Notes: generated by a model from the sequence alone, not told the origin. Positions 15,579 to 24,383 are shown, counted from the first letter of the stretch. The stretch is DNA of 37,248 nt from Chloroflexota bacterium (GCA_012514645.1 JAAYZW010000005.1:1-37248); one strand, 5' to 3'. A program made the numbers and translations.

Positions 15579-17663
15579 ATGAGATCAATAATTGATAATC
15601 CAACTATCGTCCAACAAAAAGCTGCTGAGTTTGACCTGCATAAATTTGTCTTCCTGAAAGGTCCAGCGTCTTCTGGCAAAACCAGTGCAGCACTTTTGCG
15701 CCTGCAAAATCTCATTGAGCACGGTCAGACTTCAACGCTCGTCCTCGTTCCACAGCGCAGCCTGGCACAACCTTACCAGCGCTTCTTACGAGAAAACGGT
15801 TATTTTGAAGGTGAGCGCGTCAGCATCCAAACCATGAGCAGCCTGGTTCGCAGAATGATTGCGCTTTTTTGGCCCCTCATCAGCAGCGAGCAGATCTACG
15901 CGCATCCATACGAACAACCCCGTTTCCTCACGCTGGAAACTTCGCAGTACTATATGGCTCAGATCGTCAAGCCGATGATCGACCAGGGTAGTTTCAACAA
16001 CATCACCTTGCCTCTGCCCCGCCTTTACACTCAGCTAATCGACAACCTGAACAAGTCAGCACTGGTAGGCTTCCCGCATACCGAAATAGGCTCCAGGCTT
16101 TCCTCGGCATTTATTGGCGACATCGCAAGGCAAAACGTTTTCGCCGACGTGCAGCAGGCGATCAGTCAATTTCGGGCGCTCTGCCTGCGGCAAAACCTGG
16201 TCGACTTCTCTTTGCAAGTCGAGCTTTTTTGCCAGGTTATATGGCCTAACCGAACTTTTCAAAAGTATCTCAACAACCAGTATGAACACTTAATTTACGA
16301 CAACGCTGAAGAAGACCCACCTTATGTCCACGACCTCGTCGCGCAGTGGTTGGAAAGTCTGCAGAGCGCTTTGATCATTCACGATAACCATGCCGGTTAT
16401 CGCAGTTTCCTCGGAGCAGACCCCGCCTCATCGCTCCGTCTTGAACAGCATTGCTCTGAGTCCTTTACCACCGATGACAATTTTATCAGTGTCGAACCGC
16501 TGCAAAGCCTGGGAGTCTGCCTGCGGGATATCAATAATTGTCAGCCTTCCAGCGAACTGCTCGACAAGACCATATGGTTTCCTCCGGTTCGCCTGACATT
16601 TTTCCCGGAATTGCTGGAAGAATTGACCAAGCAGATAGAAGCGCTGCGTGGGCAACCAGGTGGACAGGATAAGAAAATTGCCATTCTTGCTCCTTTCGTT
16701 TCCGACAATTTGCGCTTTTCTCTGACCCATCAGCTCGAAGCACTCGGTCTGCAGATTAGCCTCCAAAAGCCTTCCGCTCCGCTTAGGGATGATCCAGCAA
16801 TCAAAACCCTGGTTGTTCTGGCGAAATTATCTCATCCGACCTGGGGGCTTAAGCTAAGCTTCCCGGAGATCGCTGCCGGGCTTACGAAAGTAATAAGCGG
16901 GCTCGACCTGGTTCGCGCTCACTTGCTGCTGGGCGATATCGACCCGGATAAGTTGTATTTTTCTGAGCTGCCTGAAGCGAAAGTGTCGGATCGCGTTTCA
17001 GAAGAAATCACGAGACAATACGAACTACTGCGAAGCTGGCTGCTGGAGATTGACCCGGCTGAGCCGTTGGACGGTTTTCTAAGCCGGCTTTTCAGTGAAC
17101 TGCTTTCGCAGCCGGGTTACCTTTTTGAACAGGATATCGCTGCCGGAACGAGCACAGCCGTCCTGATGGAGTCTTTCCGAAAGTTCACACAATCGCTTGA
17201 TCAGAGTTTACAGGTGGACCGTGACAAGTCAGCCAAAGCTTTTATTGAAGCGCTGGACTCCGGCATGATTGCTGCCACCTATCTCTCCGATTGGGAAACA
17301 AAGCCCGGTGATAATGTCTTGATTGCGCCGGTGACCAGCTACCTTATGCGAAATGAACCGGTGGATTACCAGTTTTGGCTAAATGTCGGCAGCAAGGGTT
17401 GGTATGAACGCCTTGAACAACCCCTGACTCATCCAATCGTTCTCAGCCGCCATTGGCAAACTGGCAAATTGTGGACTGCTGATGAAGAATCTGCCTACAA
17501 CCAAGCCAACCTGCAGCGCATTTTGAGCGGTCTGCTTTTGCGCTGCCGTGAGAAGGTTTTTGCTTTCTCCACTGAATTTAACGAAGCTGGCATTGAGGAA
17601 CGCGGTCAGCTGCTGACGCTTTTTAACACACTTTTCCGGAAAGCGCTTCGAGGCAAGCAATGA
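15579..17663 (+). CDS. AddB-like SF1 ATPase/helicase-fold protein with degenerate helicase motifs
   Basis: 694 residues. Walker A is intact, GPASSGKTS (28-36), with LVLVPQRSLAQPYQRFL as motif Ia. The motif II position reads LIYDNAEEDPP (about 238-248) where active UvrD enzymes have DE-x-QD. The C-terminal part (WLNVGSKGWYERLEQPLTHP ... RILSGLLLRCREKVFAFSTE ... GIEERGQLL) has the layout of a UvrD 2A domain but the motif VI arginine pattern (VA/GxTRA) is gone. This fits the role of AddB or RecC: a helicase fold used for DNA binding and recognition rather than unwinding. Unlike AddB it has no C-terminal nuclease; that function lies in the third gene. The stop overlaps the next start as ATGA. The family name is inference from fold and operon context. 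Confidence 0.7.
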   Translation: MRSIIDNPTIVQQKAAEFDLHKFVFLKGPASSGKTSAALLRLQNLIEHGQTSTLVLVPQRSLAQPYQRFLRENGYFEGERVSIQTMSSLVRRMIALFWPLISSEQIYAHPYEQPRFLTLETSQYYMAQIVKPMIDQGSFNNITLPLPRLYTQLIDNLNKSALVGFPHTEIGSRLSSAFIGDIARQNVFADVQQAISQFRALCLRQNLVDFSLQVELFCQVIWPNRTFQKYLNNQYEHLIYDNAEEDPPYVHDLVAQWLESLQSALIIHDNHAGYRSFLGADPASSLRLEQHCSESFTTDDNFISVEPLQSLGVCLRDINNCQPSSELLDKTIWFPPVRLTFFPELLEELTKQIEALRGQPGGQDKKIAILAPFVSDNLRFSLTHQLEALGLQISLQKPSAPLRDDPAIKTLVVLAKLSHPTWGLKLSFPEIAAGLTKVISGLDLVRAHLLLGDIDPDKLYFSELPEAKVSDRVSEEITRQYELLRSWLLEIDPAEPLDGFLSRLFSELLSQPGYLFEQDIAAGTSTAVLMESFRKFTQSLDQSLQVDRDKSAKAFIEALDSGMIAATYLSDWETKPGDNVLIAPVTSYLMRNEPVDYQFWLNVGSKGWYERLEQPLTHPIVLSRHWQTGKLWTADEESAYNQANLQRILSGLLLRCREKVFAFSTEFNEAGIEERGQLLTLFNTLFRKALRGKQ

Positions 17664-19894
17664 CCGCCAAGCCCGCTTTACGCCCTTCTCAACAAAAAAT
17701 TCTGACCTACCAAGGCGGGCTGATGGGAATCGCCGCTGTTCCGGGCAGCGGTAAAACCTGGACACTCTCTCACCTGGCAGTCAAACTGATTCTGACTTCT
17801 GACTTCGAGCCCGACCAGGAGATACTGGTGGTGACCTTCTCGAATTCCGCCGCTGACAACTTCTCCACCCGCATCGGCGAACAGCTCAGGGTTAACGGCT
17901 TGATTGAGGGCTTTGGCTACCGCGTGCGCACCCTGCATGGGCTCGCGAACGATATCATTCGTGAGCGCCCGGAATTGGTTGGCCTTTCTAATGAATTCGG
18001 AATCATTGATGAGAGTGAGTCACAGGAAATTATGCGGGACCTGGTCTCACAGGCACTCGAAAAACATTACGACTTCCTCACCGGTCTGATTAGCGAAGAC
18101 AAGAGTGAACGAGAACGTGCCAATATCATTAAGACCAGGCTGCCGGATTACCTGCGTGACCTGGCTATAAACTGGATGAAGACGGTCAAGAACAGGCAAA
18201 TCACCATCAATCAGCTCGAAGAATGGCTCGCAGACCCCGAAACCAATCCTTTGATGTCTATTGTCCTTGAGATCTACCGCGGCTATCAGGCTGCCCTGAA
18301 TTATCGCGGTTCGGTTGATTTTGATGACCTGATCCGTTATGCCTTTGAGTGTCTGCGGCGCGACCCGACCTTGTGCCAACAGCTACGCCACCGCTGGCCC
18401 ATTATCCTTGAAGACGAATCACAGGACTCGAGCAAACTGCAGCAAGCGATCCTGAAATCGCTGGTTGGTGATGAAGGTAATTGGGTGCGCGTCGGCGACC
18501 CAAACCAGGCGATTTACGAAAGTTTCACCACTGCTGACCCAAATTTGCTCAAAGAATTCATCGCCGAGGAGGGCGTCCGCGCAGAAGACTTGCCGGTTTC
18601 CGGTCGCTCTGCCCCACTGATAATCGACCTAGCGAATTCGTTAATCGATTGGGTGCAAAGCGCGCATCCTAATTTTGCTATTCGTGATGCCTTGTCAGAA
18701 CCTTTCATTGAGCCTACTCAGCCTGGCGACCCGCAAACCAACCCGACCAACCGCCCTGACACCCTGAACCTGGAAATCAGAGCCATGACTGCCGAGCAGG
18801 AGCTCACCTATCTTACTAAAGAAGTTAGTGGTTGGCTGAGGGAAAATCCGGAAAGTACAGTGGCGGTCCTTACCTATACCAACAAGCGTGTGTCTGATAT
18901 TATTGATTTCTTGAAAAGGGAAAAAATTGAGGTAACGGACGTGTTGATGAAGGTCTCTGAGACTACGCGGCTTTCTGCAGGGGTGATCGTCAGGATCTTG
19001 AAATCACTATACGAACCGCTGAATGCCGGGCACCTGGCTCGTTGTTTCGAAGCTTATTTTCGCCATTATCAGGACAACACTGATCTTTGGGGGCTTGTCA
19101 GAGAATCGAGTAAATTAATCAGATTGCTCGAAAAGACCGAGGATTATCTCTATCCCGAGGGTATTGATTGGTTGGAGCAGATGGAAGAGGAAGCGCTAAA
19201 CTGTGCCACTTTGGAAATGCTCAAAGACTTCCGCAGGGCGACCCGAAGGTGGCACGCCGCGATGATTCTCCCGCTCGATCAGCTTGTGTTGGTAATCGCG
19301 CAAGACCTGGTGCTCGAGGATGCAGAGATGGCAATTGTCCACAAGCTTTCAGGTTTTAGTAAAACGCTGCTTGAAAACAACCCACATTGGTCAGAACTCG
19401 ATTTGTTGAAAGAGTTAATCCGCATAACCAAAAACGATCGGGGGTTTGCCATCTTTAGCCAGATGGCTGAAGGGTTTGACCCCGACAATTACCGCGGTAA
19501 AGCCCTGGTCGCAACCGCGCACAAATCCAAGGGGCTCGAGTGGGACAAGGTCTTTCTTTCTTCGGCGAACAATTATGACTACCCAAGCGGAGCTGATGGT
19601 GAAGTTTATGGCGGAGAGAAATTTTTTATCACCAACCAGCGAAACCTCGAGGCAGAGCTGCTCTATGACCTGGAAGCCTTACAAGTCGAGCACAGCGGTG
19701 GGTTAATGGTGCGCTCTTATGACCGGCAAAATGCCCGGGACGATGTCGCTCGAGAACGGCTGAGGCTCTTTTATGTTGGAATCACCCGGGCAAAAAAGTC
19801 GTTGACGATCAGTTGGAATACTGGCAGGATGAACAATTTGCGCCCTGCCTTGGCTTTTCAATACCTTTCCGGTTTGGTAAACGACCATGACTGA
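17660..19894 (+). CDS. UvrD/PcrA-like superfamily 1A DNA helicase
   Basis: 744 residues with a full set of SF1A motifs: Q-motif LRPSQQKILTY, Walker A AAVPGSGKT (25-33), Ia VTFSNSAADNF, TLHGLANDII, motif II ILEDESQDSS (250-258), motif III RVGDPNQAIYESF, motif IV PVSGRSAPLIIDLAN, motif V ATAHKSKGLEWDKVFL and motif VI LFYVGITRAKKSL. It should be an ATP-dependent 3'-5' DNA translocase. It lacks the C-terminal nuclease domain of AddA/RecB and ends soon after motif VI. Starts at ATG overlapping the previous stop (ATGA) and its own stop overlaps the nuclease start by 8 bp, so the three products are likely made in equal amounts and form a complex. Confidence 0.9.
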   Translation: MTAKPALRPSQQKILTYQGGLMGIAAVPGSGKTWTLSHLAVKLILTSDFEPDQEILVVTFSNSAADNFSTRIGEQLRVNGLIEGFGYRVRTLHGLANDIIRERPELVGLSNEFGIIDESESQEIMRDLVSQALEKHYDFLTGLISEDKSERERANIIKTRLPDYLRDLAINWMKTVKNRQITINQLEEWLADPETNPLMSIVLEIYRGYQAALNYRGSVDFDDLIRYAFECLRRDPTLCQQLRHRWPIILEDESQDSSKLQQAILKSLVGDEGNWVRVGDPNQAIYESFTTADPNLLKEFIAEEGVRAEDLPVSGRSAPLIIDLANSLIDWVQSAHPNFAIRDALSEPFIEPTQPGDPQTNPTNRPDTLNLEIRAMTAEQELTYLTKEVSGWLRENPESTVAVLTYTNKRVSDIIDFLKREKIEVTDVLMKVSETTRLSAGVIVRILKSLYEPLNAGHLARCFEAYFRHYQDNTDLWGLVRESSKLIRLLEKTEDYLYPEGIDWLEQMEEEALNCATLEMLKDFRRATRRWHAAMILPLDQLVLVIAQDLVLEDAEMAIVHKLSGFSKTLLENNPHWSELDLLKELIRITKNDRGFAIFSQMAEGFDPDNYRGKALVATAHKSKGLEWDKVFLSSANNYDYPSGADGEVYGGEKFFITNQRNLEAELLYDLEALQVEHSGGLMVRSYDRQNARDDVARERLRLFYVGITRAKKSLTISWNTGRMNNLRPALAFQYLSGLVNDHD

Positions 19895-20696
19895 CCTGAT
19901 CAAGCACGATTTCACTTTCACGCAGAGCAACCTGCAGACCTTTGCCTATTGCCGCCACCGCTTTTTCCTGCGTTATGTCAAAAATTTGATTTGGCCCGCT
20001 GCCCAGTTGAGCGGAAGCAATCATTTACTTGATCGTGATGCCGGTGTTCGTTTTCACCAGCTGCTTCACCAGTATTTTCTGGGTTTAGACCTCGACCATT
20101 TGCAGACGATCGCTGCTGCAGACCGCGACCAACGTATGGAGGTGTGGTTCGACAATTTTCTCTCCAGCCCGGTCTGCCGGTTGGAAGGTAGGTTACTGTC
20201 TGAAGCCTCGTTTACTGCCACAATCGAGGAGCATAACCTTGGCGCGAAGGTGGACTTATTGCAAATTGATCAGGATTTCATCAAAATCTTCGACTGGAAG
20301 ACCTCCCGGAAGTCACCTGGTGTGTCCCAGCTAAAGAGCCAGGCGCAAAGCATGGTTTATCCGCTTGTGATTTCAAAAGCTTTTCCATTTGATAACATAA
20401 TTATGGTTTACTGGGAAGCAAACTTCCCCGACCAACCGATTGAGATCACCAGTCAAGCCCAGGACTTGCAACGATATGAGCAAAAAATCACTGAATTGAT
20501 CGACAGCATCACCAGCCTGGCTGCTGAGGAATTTGTCAGGGTTTCAGAAATCAGCAAATGTTCACGGTGCGAATTCGCCACTTACTGCGGAAGAGCTGAC
20601 AAGAATGCGGAAGCGAAGCTGACTCTCGAGCCTGATGATTATGAGGAGTTAAGAATAGTGCCCGAAGAGTGGCTTGACTCCTCGGGTCTGGTCTGA
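19887..20696 (+). CDS. Stand-alone PD-(D/E)XK nuclease of RecB/Cas4 type with 4Fe-4S cluster ligands
   Basis: 269 residues. Cys22 (FAYCRHRF) near the N-terminus and Cys225, Cys228, Cys234 (KCSRCEFATYC) near the C-terminus form the split four-cysteine iron-sulfur site known from AddB and Cas4. Between them are the nuclease residues: H57 (GVRFHQLLHQY), D123 (GAKVDLL), D136 and K138 (IFDWKTSR), and a Q-x-x-x-Y motif (QAQSMVYPL). The C-x2-C-x5-C spacing agrees with what is known for AddB. It should cut single-stranded DNA ends in complex with the two upstream helicase-fold proteins. A Cas4 role is unlikely since no cas genes or array are present. Start ATG 19887 overlaps the helicase stop. Confidence 0.85.
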   Translation: MTDLIKHDFTFTQSNLQTFAYCRHRFFLRYVKNLIWPAAQLSGSNHLLDRDAGVRFHQLLHQYFLGLDLDHLQTIAAADRDQRMEVWFDNFLSSPVCRLEGRLLSEASFTATIEEHNLGAKVDLLQIDQDFIKIFDWKTSRKSPGVSQLKSQAQSMVYPLVISKAFPFDNIIMVYWEANFPDQPIEITSQAQDLQRYEQKITELIDSITSLAAEEFVRVSEISKCSRCEFATYCGRADKNAEAKLTLEPDDYEELRIVPEEWLDSSGLV

Positions 20697-20714
20697 AGTA
20701 AAATACTAAACAAG

Positions 20715-20788
20715 TGGGCAGAACAGGGCTCGAACCTGCGACCTCATCTGTGTAAAAGATGCGCTCTGACCAACTGAGCTATCCGCCC
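20715..20788 (-). tRNA. tRNA-Val (anticodon UAC)
   Basis: Minus-strand cloverleaf: acceptor GGGCGGA/TCTGCCC (one G-U), D arm GCTC/GAGC, anticodon stem CATCT/AGATG with loop TTTACAC (anticodon TAC, reads GTA), T arm GCAGG TTCGAGC CCTGT, discriminator A. CCA is not encoded. It lies 18 bp after the convergent nuclease gene. Confidence 0.95.
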
Positions 20789-20798
20789 GCGAAAGCCT

Positions 20799-20804
20799 AT
20801 TATA
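20799..20804 (-). promoter_or_regulatory. -10 box (TATAAT) of tRNA-Val
   Basis: On the minus strand TATAAT ends 10 nt before the tRNA 5' end, the same spacing as at tRNA-Thr and tRNA-Arg. The 24-bp gap to the divergent FAH gene (ATG 20813) means the -10 box and that gene's start region overlap. Confidence 0.6.
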
Positions 20805-20812
20805 AGCGAAAA

Positions 20813-21577
20813 ATGAGAATAATACGATTTAGAAATATAAACAATGAAATTAATTACGGCTGGATCCACCAGGAAAAAGTCGGGCTGATCCAAGGTGACC
20901 CTTTCGGCGATTATCGCCGTTTCGAAGCAACGCTGTTACTTTCGGAGCTCGCATTGCTTCTGCCCTGTCAACCCAGTAAAATTGTCGCGGTCGGTCGGAA
21001 TTATCCTGACCACGCCGCGGAGATGAACTCAGAATTGCCCCGCTACCCGATGCTTTTCATGAAACCTCCTTCTTCGTTAATTACCAATGGCGAGTCAATC
21101 ATGCTCCCCGGGCAATCGGATCGGGTTGAGCACGAAGCTGAGCTGGCTCTGGTGGTCGGAAAACAATCAAAAAACCTCACCCGTGAAAACGTCTCGGAGG
21201 CGATTTTTGGCTATACCATCGCCAATGATGTCACCGCCCGCGACCTGCAGGCTGTCGACGGGCAGTGGACGCGTGCCAAGGGTTTTGACAGCTTCTGCCC
21301 ACTGGGACCCTGGATCGATACCGAGTTTAACCCCAGTGATGCCCTGATTAGCTGTCATGTTAACAACGCCTTGAGGCAGATGGGTTCGACCAAAGACATG
21401 CACTTCAAGCCCGAGCAGTTATTGATCTTTATCAGCTCTATCATGACCCTCGAACCTGGCGACCTGATCCTCACCGGAACGCCGGCAGGGGTTGGACCGC
21501 TCACCGATGGAGATTTTGTCTCTGTCCATATCGATGGGCTGGGAACGCTGGTCAATCCGGTCAGGAAAGTGACTTGA
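20813..21577 (+). CDS. Fumarylacetoacetate hydrolase (FAH) family protein
   Basis: 254 residues. The FAH core is clear: VAVGRNYPDHAAEM, LFMKPPSSLITNGESI, the metal ligands in EHEAELALVVG (E108, E110) and NDVTARDLQ (D139), KGFDSFCPLGPW, and the end GDLILTGTPAGVGPL. Members include acylpyruvases, 2-hydroxyhepta-2,4-diene-1,7-dioate isomerases and oxaloacetate tautomerases or decarboxylases; the short N-terminal domain and this motif set do not decide between them. ATG 20813 is the first residue of a normal N-terminus (MRIIRFRN); an upstream ATG at 20759 lies in the tRNA gene and is rejected. TATAAG/TATTAT lies 6-9 nt upstream, again suggesting a leaderless start. It leads a tight five-gene cluster. 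Confidence 0.9.
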   Translation: MRIIRFRNINNEINYGWIHQEKVGLIQGDPFGDYRRFEATLLLSELALLLPCQPSKIVAVGRNYPDHAAEMNSELPRYPMLFMKPPSSLITNGESIMLPGQSDRVEHEAELALVVGKQSKNLTRENVSEAIFGYTIANDVTARDLQAVDGQWTRAKGFDSFCPLGPWIDTEFNPSDALISCHVNNALRQMGSTKDMHFKPEQLLIFISSIMTLEPGDLILTGTPAGVGPLTDGDFVSVHIDGLGTLVNPVRKVT

Positions 21578-21578
21578 A

Positions 21579-21863
21579 ATGCCCTTTGCCTTATGCACAA
21601 TGAAATTCAAAATTGACCGCGCTGAAAGCCTGAAGGAAAAGCGAACGATTCTCTCAGGCTTGCTGACCCGCCTGAAGAAGTGCAACCTCTCGGTAATTGA
21701 ATCAGGCTCTCAGGATCTTCATAATCAGATCGAACTGCGACTGGCGATGCTTAGGTCAACTCAATCACAAATCGATCGGGATTTAAAGGCGATCTCCGAC
21801 ATTATCGAACAGGATTTTCCTCACCTCGATTTATATGCCTTTGAACGCGAATATTACCTTTAG
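21579..21863 (+). CDS. DUF503 (YlxP-like) protein
   Basis: 94 residues of the DUF503 family: SLKEKRTILSGLLTRLKKCNLSVIE is the characteristic segment (the S-LKEKR...N-SV-E pattern), followed by a helix and a C-terminal IEQDFPHLDLYAFEREYY. In Firmicutes the homologue YlxP is coded in the nusA-infB-rbfA region and is thought to touch ribosome assembly; its biochemical role is not known. Here the gene sits 1 bp after FAH and 8 bp before the radical SAM gene. The N-terminus (MPFALCTMKF) is shorter than in many members, which usually begin with a V-G-x-L-x-V-x-L-x-L strand. Confidence 0.8.
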   Translation: MPFALCTMKFKIDRAESLKEKRTILSGLLTRLKKCNLSVIESGSQDLHNQIELRLAMLRSTQSQIDRDLKAISDIIEQDFPHLDLYAFEREYYL

Positions 21864-21871
21864 GATTTTTA

Positions 21872-23734
21872 GTGAAAGAAAATTTACAAAAAACTATTGA
21901 AAAGATACTCTACTCGGTTGAGAAGCCCGGTCGTTATGTTGGCGGGGAGCTCAACCAGGTGGTCAAAGACTGGGATTCCGTCGCCCTGCACTGGTGTCTG
22001 ATCTTCCCCGATATTTATGACCTCGGTCAGGCTAACCTTGGGTTGGCAATGCTCTACCAGGTGCTCAACGACCAGGAATGGATCGCGGCGGAAAGAAGTT
22101 TCACGCCCTGGGTGGACATGGAAGCGGCGCTGCGCGAGCACGAAATTCCGTTGTTCTCGCTCGAAAACAAGCGCGCGCTACGTGAGTTTGACATCCTCGG
22201 CATCACCCTGCCCTATGAATCGATTTACACAAATGTTTTGAACACCTTCGATCTTGCCGGCATCAACGTGCTCGCCTCACAAAGAACTGAGGAAGATCCG
22301 CTGCTCATTGCTGGCGGACAGGCTTGTTTCAACCCCGAACCAATGGCAGATTTCATTGACGCCTTTGTGATCGGCGAAGGAGAAGAAGTCACGCTGGATG
22401 TCTCACGAGTCTACAGGGAGTGGAAGGCAGCTGGGCTAAGCAAAGCTGAGCTTCTTCTTGCCCTTGCGCATTTGCCGGGAATATATGTGCCCTCACTGTA
22501 TGATATCAGCTACCATCCAGACGGCACAATCGCCGCGATTGACCCGAAACATCCGGAAGCGCCCAGCAGTATCACCAAACGAATCGTTGCAGTCTTGCCG
22601 CCGCACCCATCCAAATTTCTGGTGCCGAATATCGAAATCGTGCACGACCGCATGTCTGTTGAGATCATGCGCGGCTGCACGCGCGGCTGTCGTTTTTGTC
22701 ATGCTGGCATGGTCAATCGCCCGGTACGCCAACGCAGCGTTGACGAAATCATCCCTGTAATCGAATGTGGTCTGGCAGCCACCGGCTTCGACGAGGTCGG
22801 CATGCTTTCGCTGTCGTCTTCCGACCATACCGAGATCCTGCAGCTTGTCAGGCAGGTCCACGATAATTTCCAGGACCGCACGCTCTCTGTCAGCCTGCCT
22901 TCACTGCGGATCGAGTCATTTTCGCTCGACCTGATGGACGAGCTCAAAGAGCTCAAACCTGGTGGTGGTTTCACACTCGCGCCCGAAGCCGCTACTGAAC
23001 GCATGAGAGCAGTAATTAACAAACCTTTGGATGATGAAGAGTTTTACCAAACCGTCGCCAAGATCTTTGAAAACGGCTGGCGTTCTTTGAAGCTCTATTA
23101 CATGATCGGGCTGCCAACTGAAACCATGGAAGATGTTGAAGCAATTCTTCAGGCAGGCATCAAGGTGCAGCAAATCGGTCGGCAGTTGGTCGGGAAAAGT
23201 GTCAAAATTCACCTGGGCATCGCCTCGCTGATCCCAAAACCGCACACCCCTTTTCAGTGGCTTCCGGTGGAAAACCCCGAATCTATCCAGGAAAAATTGG
23301 ATTACCTCAAAGCAGGCACGCGCAAATCTGGCATCAAGATGTCTTACAACATTCCGGAATCAACCTTGCTCGAATCCTGGCTTTCGCGCGGTGACCGCCG
23401 GCTGGGAGCGGTGATCATGAGTGCCTGGCGAAACGGAGCAAAGTTTGACGCCTGGAACGAGCGTGACAACCTTCAGCTCTGGCGAAACGCTTTCGCGGAA
23501 AACCAACTCAACCCGGATTTTTATGCTTACCGCGAAAGGAATTTGGACGAAATTTTGCCTTGGGAACATATTGACATCGGAGTAAGCAAGCGTTTTCTGC
23601 AGCGCGATTACCAATGGAGCCTGCAGGGGCGCACACGGCAGGACTGCCGGAATGTCTGCTTTTCGTGCGGAATCCTCGACACTTTTGGTGACCAGCGACC
23701 GCCAGAAACGATCTGCTACTGGGGGTGCCCATGA
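21872..23734 (+). CDS. Radical SAM protein of the TIGR03960 type (B12-binding-like N-domain)
   Basis: 620 residues. The N-terminal 200 residues look like the B12-binding-type domain found before many radical SAM cores (FPDIYDLGQANLGLAMLY, LGITLPYESIYTNVLNTF, LLIAGGQACFNPEPMADF, VIGEGEEV). The cluster motif RGCTRGCRFC gives C269-x3-C273-x2-C276. Downstream are the SAM-barrel segments LSLSSSDHTEI and GFTLAPEAATERMRAVINK. A Cys-rich tail (CRNVCFSCGILD) ends the protein. The function of the family is not settled; it is usually next to a TIGR03936/DUF2344 gene, as here. The start is GTG 21872, with TAGGA 6-7 nt before it. Stop and next start overlap as ATGA. Confidence 0.88.
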   Translation: MKENLQKTIEKILYSVEKPGRYVGGELNQVVKDWDSVALHWCLIFPDIYDLGQANLGLAMLYQVLNDQEWIAAERSFTPWVDMEAALREHEIPLFSLENKRALREFDILGITLPYESIYTNVLNTFDLAGINVLASQRTEEDPLLIAGGQACFNPEPMADFIDAFVIGEGEEVTLDVSRVYREWKAAGLSKAELLLALAHLPGIYVPSLYDISYHPDGTIAAIDPKHPEAPSSITKRIVAVLPPHPSKFLVPNIEIVHDRMSVEIMRGCTRGCRFCHAGMVNRPVRQRSVDEIIPVIECGLAATGFDEVGMLSLSSSDHTEILQLVRQVHDNFQDRTLSVSLPSLRIESFSLDLMDELKELKPGGGFTLAPEAATERMRAVINKPLDDEEFYQTVAKIFENGWRSLKLYYMIGLPTETMEDVEAILQAGIKVQQIGRQLVGKSVKIHLGIASLIPKPHTPFQWLPVENPESIQEKLDYLKAGTRKSGIKMSYNIPESTLLESWLSRGDRRLGAVIMSAWRNGAKFDAWNERDNLQLWRNAFAENQLNPDFYAYRERNLDEILPWEHIDIGVSKRFLQRDYQWSLQGRTRQDCRNVCFSCGILDTFGDQRPPETICYWGCP

Positions 23735-24381
23735 GCGATCAGCCTTTCCGAGTGCGTGCCCGTTATGCCAAATTTGGCAACCTGCGCTTCATCGGACACC
23801 TGGATACGCAGCGCTTGTTCGAGCGCGCGCTAAGGCGCTCCAGGTTGCCGATCCGTTATACACAGGGGTTCAGCAAGCATATCCGTCTGAACCTGGCAAG
23901 CGCCTTGCCTCTGGGTTTTATCAGTTTTGCTGAAATGCTCGACTTCTGGCTAAACGAGCCCGTGGATTCACTGGAAATTTTAACTAGGTTACAGGAGGCA
24001 TTGCCAGCAGAATTACGCATCCTGGAATTGTTTCCGGTATCGAATGCTTTGCCCTCACTTCAAGCCTCACTTCTTTCCAGCGATTACAAGATAACCTTGC
24101 CAGAAGAGCTCATGTTGGAATCTTTTCAGCAAAAGCTGGAAGAACTCATATCTCAACCGGAGATACCGATCACCCGCCGAAACAAGGTTGTGGATTACAA
24201 ACCCCTTATCCATGAGCATCCGCTTCTATCGGACGATTCGGGCATGCTGACGCTGGAAATACGGCTCTCGTCGACGCCCCAGCGGAACGCCAGACCAGAT
24301 GACCTCCTGGTGCGGCTTGGGGTTGACCCCGCCGATTGCGTGATCGAACGAATAAGATTAAATTTTTCTATCGAGGAGTAA
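23731..24381 (+). CDS. TIGR03936/DUF2344 radical SAM-associated protein
   Basis: 216 residues. The N-terminus FRVRARYAKFGNLRFIGHLD and RRSRLPIRYTQGFSKHIRLN, with ASALPLGFIS, is the hallmark of DUF2344. In many bacteria the domain is fused to or follows the TIGR03960 radical SAM protein; here it is separate, starting at the ATG that overlaps that gene's TGA (a GTG two codons upstream is less likely). A partner or substrate-binding role for the radical SAM enzyme is inferred only from this linkage. Its stop codon is 2 bp before the HIT start. Confidence 0.85.
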   Translation: MSDQPFRVRARYAKFGNLRFIGHLDTQRLFERALRRSRLPIRYTQGFSKHIRLNLASALPLGFISFAEMLDFWLNEPVDSLEILTRLQEALPAELRILELFPVSNALPSLQASLLSSDYKITLPEELMLESFQQKLEELISQPEIPITRRNKVVDYKPLIHEHPLLSDDSGMLTLEIRLSSTPQRNARPDDLLVRLGVDPADCVIERIRLNFSIEE

Positions 24382-24383
24382 CT

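Noticed and set aside
19887-20696. Nuclease as Cas4 of a CRISPR system
   Set aside because: No cas genes and no repeat-spacer array are in the window; overlap with the helicase gene points to an AddAB-like role instead.
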